From: Acidobacteriota bacterium | Lineage (GTDB): Bacteria > Acidobacteriota > Holophagae > Thermotomaculales > Thermotomaculaceae | Direction of reading: 5' to 3' | DNA: 11,162 nt | Assembly (NCBI GenBank): GCA_015487755.1 | Contig: WFPG01000195.1 | Coordinates: 1 to 11,162, forward strand | Shown: piece by piece, positions 1 to 8,046 of the stretch | Position numbering within the stretch: the first letter of the stretch is position 1 | Layout: every line of letters starts with the position of its first letter | Notes under the pieces: model-generated | Database searches by the model: none | Told to the model about the DNA's origin: nothing | Seen by the model: only the letters and a program-made list of their open reading frames with translations | Made by a program: the position numbers and the translations under genes

Positions 1-48
1 ATACTATAATATATAGTCATGCCTATAAAGTCAAGAAAAAACAATTTA

Positions 49-77
49 TTGGCATTATTTTTGCTTATTTACTTAAT
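49..77 (+). promoter_or_regulatory. Candidate promoter for the FecR-like gene
   Basis: TTGGCA (49-54) and CTTAAT (72-77) are separated by 17 nt and resemble a sigma-70 -35/-10 pair; the -10 matches the consensus at four of six positions. A start of transcription near position 84 would leave a short leader containing the GGAGG at 92-96. The region is very AT-rich, so chance matches are common. A perfect TATAAT also lies at 5-10, but any -35 partner on the + strand would be outside the window. This is inference from motif spacing only. Confidence 0.3.
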
Positions 78-91
78 GAAAGATAAATTTT

Positions 92-96
92 GGAGG
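92..96 (+). promoter_or_regulatory. Shine-Dalgarno GGAGG that sets the start of the FecR-like gene
   Basis: GGAGG at 92-96 lies 5 nt before ATG at 102. The longer reading frame begins at TTG 90, which overlaps this ribosome binding site and has none of its own. The ATG at 97 is out of frame and closes at once. The ATG at 102 is therefore the best start, and it places a clean signal peptide at the N-terminus. Confidence 0.8.
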
Positions 97-101
97 ATGA
101 T

Positions 102-2006
102 ATGAGAAAGGCAATAATTATTTTAGTGTTGCTGGCAATTCCTTTGGCAACCGTGGCCGACACATCAAATGACGAACAAAACCTTTACGGAATAGGAGTT
201 CAATTTGCAAGGCTTGCCGAGGTTGATGGAACAGTAAATGTTTATAGAGATTCATATCAACTTGAAAAGGCTGAACAAAATTTGCCTTTAAACCCTCTTG
301 ATGTAGTAAAAACCGCCCCTGACAGTAGGGCTGTAATTCAATTTATAGACGGAACACTTTTGAAAATAGGCGAAGATACAAAAGTGGAATTCCTTGAAAT
401 AGACGGAAACAAAACAAGTTTCGCAATGATTGTAAGGCTCTGGAGCGGGAAGATATACTACGATGTTGCCGATTCCGACGAATTCGGTGAAAGGACTTTC
501 AGAATTGATACAAAAGATGCGACCATTTTTATCCTTCAGCACGGCCAGTACAGGATAGATAAAAACTCTTTTGAGACAGATGTTAAGGTTGTAAGCGGAA
601 AGGCTGAAATAGATGTTAATGAAGGTGCAAAACTTGTAAGGTCGGGGGAAGCCGCCATTGTTAACAATGATGGCTCAATTCAGACATTTATTTTCAATAC
701 TTTTGATACCGACGATTTTGATTTGTGGGCGGCAAATTCCTATAAGAGAAAGGTTGTTGTAAGTGAAAAGTATGTACCGAGGGAAATAAGGCATTATGTA
801 TACGAACTTGACTCATACGGCACCTGGGTTTATGACGATACTGTCCAGGTTTATGTGTGGAGGCCTTATATTGTTGATGTTGATTGGGTTCCCTACTCTT
901 ACGGTAGGTGGGTGTGGTCTCCTTTCGGAATGACATGGGTTTCATACTACCCATGGGGATATGCCCCCTTTCACTACGGTTATTGGAGCTTTTCAGTTTC
1001 CTTTGGCTGGGTATGGGTTCCCGATGTGTGGTATTCACCTGCATGGGTTACCTGGACATACTGGGATAGCTATGTAGGCTGGTATCCCTGCACTTATTAT
1101 AGAGGAAGGGTTGTAAGGTATCCGGTAAGGTATAGAAGAAGGGTTGTTTATGCCCCTGTTGACAGGTTTTATAGAAGGGATGTCAGATACAGAACATCTC
1201 CTTTTCCTGCAAATAGAAGGGTTGTTGAAGTAAGAAGGCCTATTCTCCCTGATCCTACTGTTTTAAGAAGAAACCCGAGAGATGCGGTTGTTAGGGCAAT
1301 AAGAAAGCCTGTTACAAGAGAAATTATTAACAGGGAAATTGTCAGAATAAGAAGGAAGGCAAACTCACCTGTGCAAAGGGAAAGAGTGACAACCATTGGG
1401 AAGGTAAGGGATAGAACGGTAATTTCAGGTAGAAGCAGAACAAGTGTAAGAAGCAGCAGAGTTATTGAGCGAAAGGTTATTGATAGGAGTTCAAACAGGA
1501 AGATTATAACAAACAGGAATTCTTCAACTTCAAGAACGATAAGAAACAGTTCTCCTGTTATTAGAAGAGAAGGCAATTCTTCTTCGCGCACAATAAAAAG
1601 AAATGCTCCTGTAATTAAAAATGAAAGGACTATAGAGAGAAATATTGCGCCTGGAAGAAACACTCCGGTGTACAGGCAAAACAGAAAGATAGAAACAGGC
1701 CGTTCTCTATCCGGTAGTACTTCTTACAGGCAGAGAAATGTCGGTGAAAGGCAGCATACTATACCGAGGGTAATAAAAGATACTACAATTTATAACAACA
1801 GGAATTACTCTTCAAAAAAATCATCGTCAAGGTCTTATTCAAAAAGCAATACAGGTTCGTCACACACATCAAGAGGGAGTTCATATTCATATAAGCCAAG
1901 AAGCAATTATAGTAACAGTTCAAGGTCTATAAGAATTACTCCAAAAAGTTACTCACCGCGCAGCTATTCAGGAAGTTCTCACAGAAGCATAAGAAGGAGA
2001 AGGTAA
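102..2006 (+). CDS. Secreted FecR-domain protein with Trp/Tyr-rich repeat domain and Arg/Ser-rich tail
   Basis: This 634-residue protein starts at ATG 102 by its GGAGG. Residues 1-19 form a signal peptide (MRK, a hydrophobic core, then ATVA before DT), so export is likely. Residues about 60-190 resemble a FecR-type beta domain, including DGTLLKIGEDTKV and later a VVSGKAEID-like strand. Residues about 235-330 are packed with Trp and Tyr in repeated YG-x-W-x-Y/W elements (YGTWVY, YGRWVW, YGYWSF), like the domain I know as DUF6600 in FecR proteins of Acidobacteriota; that family name is from memory. From about residue 335 to the end the chain is low complexity, dominated by Arg, Ser, Asn and Tyr, and finishes in RRRR. 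There is one cysteine (residue 330). It stands alone on the + strand, with no sigma factor or FecA-like receptor in view, so iron signalling is not supported. A surface or envelope-associated role, perhaps binding polyanions through the basic tail, is inference. Confidence 0.75.
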   Translation: MRKAIIILVLLAIPLATVADTSNDEQNLYGIGVQFARLAEVDGTVNVYRDSYQLEKAEQNLPLNPLDVVKTAPDSRAVIQFIDGTLLKIGEDTKVEFLEIDGNKTSFAMIVRLWSGKIYYDVADSDEFGERTFRIDTKDATIFILQHGQYRIDKNSFETDVKVVSGKAEIDVNEGAKLVRSGEAAIVNNDGSIQTFIFNTFDTDDFDLWAANSYKRKVVVSEKYVPREIRHYVYELDSYGTWVYDDTVQVYVWRPYIVDVDWVPYSYGRWVWSPFGMTWVSYYPWGYAPFHYGYWSFSVSFGWVWVPDVWYSPAWVTWTYWDSYVGWYPCTYYRGRVVRYPVRYRRRVVYAPVDRFYRRDVRYRTSPFPANRRVVEVRRPILPDPTVLRRNPRDAVVRAIRKPVTREIINREIVRIRRKANSPVQRERVTTIGKVRDRTVISGRSRTSVRSSRVIERKVIDRSSNRKIITNRNSSTSRTIRNSSPVIRREGNSSSRTIKRNAPVIKNERTIERNIAPGRNTPVYRQNRKIETGRSLSGSTSYRQRNVGERQHTIPRVIKDTTIYNNRNYSSKKSSSRSYSKSNTGSSHTSRGSSYSYKPRSNYSNSSRSIRITPKSYSPRSYSGSSHRSIRRRR

Positions 2007-2007
2007 C

Positions 2008-2037
2008 AAAAAAGGGGGCTTTTAGCCCCCCTTTTTT
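2008..2037. terminator. Bidirectional intrinsic terminator between convergent genes
   Basis: An A6 run, GGGGGCT, a short T-rich loop, AGCCCCC plus one extra C, and a T6 run form a GC-rich stem flanked by A on the left and T on the right. Read on either strand, the hairpin is followed by a T tract. It begins 2 nt after the FecR-like stop and ends 6 nt before the nfnB stop, so it can terminate both convergent transcripts. Confidence 0.9.
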
Positions 2038-2043
2038 ATTCCA

Positions 2044-4318
<2,275 letters not shown>

Positions 4319-4338
4319 GCTTCACCTCGCATAGAATT

Positions 4339-4366
4339 TCTATAATCACAATTTTAAAGTTATCAA
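4339..4366 (-). promoter_or_regulatory. Candidate promoter for nfnAB
   Basis: On the minus strand TTGATA (4361-4366) and TATAGA (4339-4344) are spaced by 16 nt, a reasonable sigma-70-like pair. Transcription would start near 4332, giving a leader of roughly 14 nt that still includes the GAGGTGA. The 121-nt gap between tolB and nfnA is the widest in the minus-strand block, which fits a separate promoter. I see no convincing terminator after tolB, so read-through is also possible. Confidence 0.4.
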
Positions 4367-4439
4367 ATTTTTACTTAAAACGGAAGGGAAAAAGAATTTT
4401 CTCACAAAAAATAATATTTTAATAACCATCTTTTTTTGT

Positions 4440-5693
4440 TTATTTTACCCAATAAGGGCAGGTGTTATTCCCTGTTTTTGTTAATTTTACTATATTACTT
4501 CCGTTTATGTTCATTGAGTAGATTTGATATTTGCCGCTTTTGTTAGACTGAAAAGCAATTCTTCTTGAGTCGGGGGAAAAAACAGGATTTTCACAAGAGC
4601 CCATATTGTGTGTTAACTGAATGTTTTCTCCTGTTGCGAAGACGTATAAAAATATTTCAAAACGCCCGTTTTTCATTGAAGAGTATGCTATGTATTTTCC
4701 GTCTGGAGACCAGCACGGTTGGTCATTGTAAGTGCCTTTTGTGGCAATTCTTGATATATTTAACCCGTCCACGCTCATTGTGTAGATTTGTGGTGAGCCG
4801 TATCTGTCGGATGTAAATACAATGGCTTTTCCGTTTGGTGAGAATTTAGGTGAGGTATCTATTGCCGGGCTTTTTGTAAGCCTTTCTGTTTGTCCGTTTT
4901 CTATGTTGTAAAGATAAATATCGGTGTTGCCGTTTTTTGATGCGGAAAAAACCATAAGTTTTCCGTCAGGGGAAAAGTCAGGTGTTGAGCCTATTCCTTC
5001 AGCGTGGTAAATTCTTTTTATTTTTCCCCCTAAAAAGTATAAAAACAAGTCAGGGTTGTTATCCCTGTATGAAGTGAACGCTATTATTTTTCTGTCAGGT
5101 GAAACAGCCGGGAAAAGGGTTGTTGATTTTAATTTTGTTAACTGCCTTACATTTTCCCCGTTGTAATCCATAATAAAAACTTCCCTATGCCCTGTTCTGT
5201 CAGACACAAAGGCAATTTTGGTGTTTGATATGCCCCTTGTGCCTGTAAATGCAAAGACTATGTCGTCCGCGAATGTATGTATTAACTCTTTGCCTGCATC
5301 TAATTCACCTTTGTACTGTCTTTTGAAAATCAATTTGCAGGATTCAAGGTCTGTAACCTTTCCGTTTAAAACAAGCATATTATTTTCAATTGCAAGTTCA
5401 ACTTCAACCAGTATCTTTGCTTCTATTGATAAAAACTTTTTGCATCTGTCTTCTTTCTCGTTTGTAACAAGGTCAATGGCGTAGTCTTTTACTGGGGAAA
5501 AAATGCCTGATAATTTCAAATCTTTTATAAGGATTTGCCTCATGTTTTCTTTTTTCTCAAACTCTCCCCCAAACCTGTCAACGGCAATGTTTATAAGGCT
5601 GTAGCCTTTAGCAGAAAGGTTAATTTCAAATTCCTGTTGTGCAAACAATGTGATTGAGAAAAGAAGTATTAATATTAATGTTGCTTTTTTCAT
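4440..5693 (-). CDS. tolB: TolB, periplasmic beta-propeller of the Tol system
   Basis: This 417-residue protein has a signal peptide (about residues 1-18: MKK, a hydrophobic stretch, then LFAQQ). The N-terminal TolB domain covers about 20-150 and the C-terminal propeller about 155-417. The propeller shows five PD40-type repeats whose SPDG-like motifs start at residues 198, 241, 285, 329 and 373, a regular 43-44 residue period; the final PYWVK starts one more strand. TolB normally acts in the periplasm with the peptidoglycan-associated lipoprotein Pal and the TolQRA motor during outer-membrane constriction. GAGGAG at 5700-5705 serves the ATG at 5693, 3 nt after the TolA/TonB-like stop, so it is cotranscribed with that gene. 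Length is close to that of proteobacterial TolB. The usual downstream pal is absent here; nfnA follows. Confidence 0.92.
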   Translation of the reverse strand: MKKATLILILLFSITLFAQQEFEINLSAKGYSLINIAVDRFGGEFEKKENMRQILIKDLKLSGIFSPVKDYAIDLVTNEKEDRCKKFLSIEAKILVEVELAIENNMLVLNGKVTDLESCKLIFKRQYKGELDAGKELIHTFADDIVFAFTGTRGISNTKIAFVSDRTGHREVFIMDYNGENVRQLTKLKSTTLFPAVSPDRKIIAFTSYRDNNPDLFLYFLGGKIKRIYHAEGIGSTPDFSPDGKLMVFSASKNGNTDIYLYNIENGQTERLTKSPAIDTSPKFSPNGKAIVFTSDRYGSPQIYTMSVDGLNISRIATKGTYNDQPCWSPDGKYIAYSSMKNGRFEIFLYVFATGENIQLTHNMGSCENPVFSPDSRRIAFQSNKSGKYQIYSMNINGSNIVKLTKTGNNTCPYWVK

Positions 5694-5696
5694 ATA

Positions 5697-6476
5697 TCAC
5701 TCCTCATAATTAAACCATATGTGAATACCTATGTAGTTTTCCCTGAACCCTTCAGGTAAAGGGGGTAAGGGATTGGATTTTAAAACCGCATCAAGAGCCA
5801 ACCTGTCAAGCCCTTCATTGCCGCTTGAAATTTCAACCTTTGCGTCTCTAATTTCCCCGTTTTTCATTATTTTAAAGTAGATTTTAACCTTGCCGTTTCC
5901 CGTATAAGTCCTTACCCAGTTGTTTCCTATTTTATCCCTAACTATTGCAAGGTAGTAAGCATAGTCAAAACTTGTTGTGTCTAAATCCATTATTGATGAG
6001 GCTGAGTTGGAAAACCCTTTTTTTAATGTTCCGGGTGTTGGGTGCTGGGTTTTAGGTGCTGGGTTTTGGGTTTTGGCTTTTAGGTTTTGGGTGTTAGGTT
6101 TTGGGTTCTGGGTTTTAGGTTTTAGGTGTTTGGTTTTTGTGTTTATTCCTGCTGCTTTGGGTTTTGATTTTGGGTTCTGGGTTTTGGGTTTTGGGTGTTG
6201 GGTTTTAGGTTTTGGGTTTTGGGTGTTGGGTTTTAGGTTTTGGGTTTTGGGTGTTGGGTGTTGAGTTTTTGAGGTTGATAAGGATGGCAGGGTTGCTATT
6301 GAAACCCTGTACACCTTGGGCTTTGTGGCAATTTTATACCTTGAATAACCTGCGTAAAGGAATATAAGGCTAATTATTAAAGCGTGAAACAGAAAGGAAA
6401 TTATTGAATAGATTTTAGAGTCTTTTTCAATGTTTTTTCTTTTTTCAATAAGTATGTTAATTGCCAGTTTTGCCAT
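5697..6476 (-). CDS. TolA/TonB-like energy-transducer protein with heptamer-repeat linker
   Basis: This 259-residue protein has a short cytoplasmic N-terminus, one membrane helix (about 22-44), a long Pro/Lys/Gln/Asn-rich linker (about 69-148) and a TonB-family C-terminal domain (about 170-257). The last contains DKIGNNW, a VKIYFKIMKNGEI strand, ISSGNEGLDRLALDAV and NPLPPLPEGF, all typical of TonB C-terminal domains. Position between tolR and tolB implies it is the TolA of this system: the arm that carries the TolQR-driven movement across the periplasm to TolB or Pal. The linker is made of KTQNPKP-like heptapeptides encoded by a heptanucleotide array, described separately. The start ATG at 6476 lies 20 nt inside tolR and has only a weak AGAAG upstream. 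A true TonB serving transporters is possible, but no receptor gene is in view. Confidence 0.82.
   Translation of the reverse strand: MAKLAINILIEKRKNIEKDSKIYSIISFLFHALIISLIFLYAGYSRYKIATKPKVYRVSIATLPSLSTSKTQHPTPKTQNLKPNTQNPKPKTQHPKPKTQNPKSKPKAAGINTKTKHLKPKTQNPKPNTQNLKAKTQNPAPKTQHPTPGTLKKGFSNSASSIMDLDTTSFDYAYYLAIVRDKIGNNWVRTYTGNGKVKIYFKIMKNGEIRDAKVEISSGNEGLDRLALDAVLKSNPLPPLPEGFRENYIGIHIWFNYEE
6033..6269. repeat. Imperfect heptanucleotide array (GGGTTTT family) within the tolA/tonB-like gene
   Basis: On the + strand 16 heptamers run without break from 6033 to 6144. A 14-nt non-repeat spacer follows (6145-6158), then one GGGTTTT (6159-6165), a 6-nt unit GATTTT (6166-6171) and 14 more heptamers (6172-6269). 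Eleven units are exactly GGGTTTT. Variants are mainly AGGTTTT, GGGTGTT, GGGTTCT and GGGTGCT, so unit position 1 and positions 5-6 vary while the GGT core is almost constant. The total of 237 bp equals 79 codons and stays in frame only because all pieces add up. On the coding strand the unit reads AAAACCC and gives KTQNPKP in every frame. Confidence 0.95.
6193..6248. repeat. Perfect 28-bp tandem duplication inside the heptamer array
   Basis: Positions 6193-6220 and 6221-6248 are identical, each made of GGGTGTT, GGGTTTT, AGGTTTT and GGGTTTT. A further GGGTGTT follows at 6249. This higher-order unit shows that blocks of four heptamers have been duplicated as a group, presumably by slippage or recombination. 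Confidence 0.9.
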
Positions 6477-6882
6477 TTTTTTCTTCTACCGGGTTGACTA
6501 CTAATGAAACGTTTTCAATTCCGTTTTTTTTAAGTAGCCCTATTAAACGGATTACCTTTCCGTAAGGAATAGATTCGTCAGCCTGTAAAAACACCTCGTT
6601 TTTTATCTTTGCAATCTTTTTTATTTTTTCTTCAAAAATACCGGGGTGTATCTGTTTGTTATCTATGAAAATCTCACCGTTTTTATTCAACGTTATAACA
6701 AGTTTGTTTTCTTCAATCGGTTTGCCCGCAGTTGTCTTTGGAAGGTTAATGTCAATTCCGCTTTTCATCATAGGCGCCGCAACCATAAATATAATTAAAA
6801 GCACAAGCACTACATCAACAAGCGGGGTAACATTGATTTCCGCAAGTTGTCTTCCCTTGTTGCTGTCGGGTGTTCCGGCCAT
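6457..6882 (-). CDS. tolR: TolR (ExbD/TolR family), proton-channel subunit
   Basis: This 141-residue protein has a short cytoplasmic N-terminus, a single membrane helix (about 20-40) and a periplasmic domain. The helix starts with NVTPLVDVVLVLLIIFM, whose Asp is residue 23, the family's essential proton-path residue. The following MMKSGIDINLPKT segment and the DKQIHPGIF-like and LQADESIPYGKV strands are standard for ExbD/TolR. TolR works with TolQ to turn proton motive force into movement of the TolA-like arm. Its ATG shares one base with the tolQ stop (TAATG), so translation is coupled; its 3' end overlaps the tolA/tonB-like start by 20 nt. ExbD is the alternative name, but tolB downstream favours TolR. 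Confidence 0.9.
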   Translation of the reverse strand: MAGTPDSNKGRQLAEINVTPLVDVVLVLLIIFMVAAPMMKSGIDINLPKTTAGKPIEENKLVITLNKNGEIFIDNKQIHPGIFEEKIKKIAKIKNEVFLQADESIPYGKVIRLIGLLKKNGIENVSLVVNPVEEKNGKTGN

Positions 6883-7550
6883 TATGAAAAATTCCTTTCA
6901 ACAATGCCTAAAAATTCAAGGGTAAAGTCTTCAATTTCTGCCGATATGTCCTTTATCTGGTTTATAAAATGGTTGTACCCCCACAATGCAGGGATTGCAA
7001 CAATTAAACCTGCCGCAGTTGTGATTAACGCTTCTGAAATTCCGGGTGCTACTGCAACTAAAGAAGCACTCTGGTGGATTCCTATTGCTTGAAATGCGTC
7101 TATAATTCCCCAGACTGTGCCGAAAAGCCCTACAAACGGCGCTGCGGCAGCCGTTGTTGCAAGAAAGTTTAAGGATTTTTCAAACCTTCCCACCTCTACA
7201 ATCTTTGCCCTGTCAAGCACCCTTGCTATTGAATCAAGGCTTTTTATTTTAGGCTTCCCCGCAATAGTGGATTGGTTTTTTAATTGAAAGGATAATTCTG
7301 AAAAACCTGCTATAAATAACCCTGCCTGGGGGCTGTAGATAAAAGGCTTGCAGGCTTCCCTTATTTCGTTAAACTTGTTCGATGTGCGGAAAATCTTTAA
7401 AAACTCTTTAGACTGCTGCCTCGCTTTCTTAAATTGTAAAATTTTCTGGATAATAATCTTCCAAGAGCCTATTGAAAGTATTAAAAGGACAAGTATTACA
7501 AGCCTTGAAACAAGCCCGGAGTGTTTTGCCATTGCGATTATGTCTAACAT
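6882..7550 (-). CDS. tolQ: TolQ (MotA/TolQ/ExbB family), proton-channel subunit
   Basis: This 222-residue inner-membrane protein has a first helix at about 14-34, a cytoplasmic segment, and two further helices at about 127-152 and 165-191. The signature of the family is visible: APFVGLFGTVWGIIDAF, then APGISEALITTAAGLIVAIPA, the region that lines the proton path with TolR. Length is close to that of E. coli TolQ. The ATG at 7550 follows the coaD stop by 1 nt and has GGGGAA about 6 nt upstream, within the coaD end. A second in-frame Met at residue 7 is possible but has less support. ExbB is the alternative name; tolR and tolB downstream support TolQ. Confidence 0.92.
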   Translation of the reverse strand: MLDIIAMAKHSGLVSRLVILVLLILSIGSWKIIIQKILQFKKARQQSKEFLKIFRTSNKFNEIREACKPFIYSPQAGLFIAGFSELSFQLKNQSTIAGKPKIKSLDSIARVLDRAKIVEVGRFEKSLNFLATTAAAAPFVGLFGTVWGIIDAFQAIGIHQSASLVAVAPGISEALITTAAGLIVAIPALWGYNHFINQIKDISAEIEDFTLEFLGIVERNFS

Positions 7551-7551
7551 T

Positions 7552-8046
7552 CTATTCCCCTTTTTTGAATTTTTCTTTTAATTTTTTTTCAACATGAGGC
7601 GGCACGAAATGGGAAATATCGCCGCCGAAAGATGCGATTTCCCTTACAAGGTTTGCGGAAAGGTAAGAGTACCTTTCGTCAGGCATCATAAAAACGGTAT
7701 CAACCTTTTTTAAAAGCCTTCTGTTTGTTAAAGCCATTTGAAATTCATATTCAAAGTCTGATATAGCCCTTATCCCCCTTAAAATTGCCTTTGCATTGAT
7801 TTTTTTTACATAATCCACAAGCAAGCCTGAAAAACTTGATATTTGAATTTTATCTTGAGGCAGGTGTATAAGGGATTTTTTTATCATTTCAAGCCTTTCC
7901 TCAACAGTGAAAAGAGGGGTTTTATTGGGATTGATTAAAATAGCCACAACAACTTTGTCAAATAGTTTTGAACCTCTTTCAATTATATCAATATGCCCGT
8001 AAGTTATTGGGTCAAATGAACCGGGATAAACTGCTATTACACACAT
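7552..8046 (-). CDS. coaD: Phosphopantetheine adenylyltransferase (CoaD)
   Basis: This 164-residue cytoplasmic enzyme catalyses the fourth step of coenzyme A synthesis: 4'-phosphopantetheine plus ATP gives dephospho-CoA and pyrophosphate. It opens with YPGSFDPITYGHID, containing the T-x-G-H nucleotidyltransferase motif (residues 15-18). RGIRAISDFEYE (90-101) contributes substrate contacts, and SYLSANLVREIASFGGD (127-143) matches the ISSS-x-(L/V)-(V/I)-(K/R)-E region of the family, with Ala in place of one Ser. The length is typical. The start ATG shares one base with the upstream SPFH stop; an AAAGGAG lies about 12 nt upstream, a longer spacing than usual. It is a housekeeping gene sandwiched between envelope genes with no functional link I can see. 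Confidence 0.95.
   Translation of the reverse strand: MCVIAVYPGSFDPITYGHIDIIERGSKLFDKVVVAILINPNKTPLFTVEERLEMIKKSLIHLPQDKIQISSFSGLLVDYVKKINAKAILRGIRAISDFEYEFQMALTNRRLLKKVDTVFMMPDERYSYLSANLVREIASFGGDISHFVPPHVEKKLKEKFKKGE

Noticed and set aside
1169..1663. Hydrophobic 164-residue minus-strand frame
   Set aside because: It is the antisense of the Arg/Ser-rich tail; AGA/AGG codons read backwards give Leu/Ser/Pro-rich sequence. No ribosome binding site or domain was seen.
4370..4439. Intrinsic terminator after tolB
   Set aside because: The region has T and A runs on the minus strand but no GC-rich inverted repeat; only very weak AT stems can be drawn.
5977..6264. Open + strand frame reading FWVLGFG-type repeats
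   Set aside because: It is the antisense of the heptamer array; any heptamer of this kind stays open in all frames. It has no family match and the minus-strand gene has clear TonB-like ends.
6033..6269. Telomere-like or CRISPR-like repeat
   Set aside because: The units resemble telomeric GGGTTTA-type repeats, but the array is internal, imperfect and in frame within a bacterial gene. There are no unique spacers between repeats, so it is not CRISPR.
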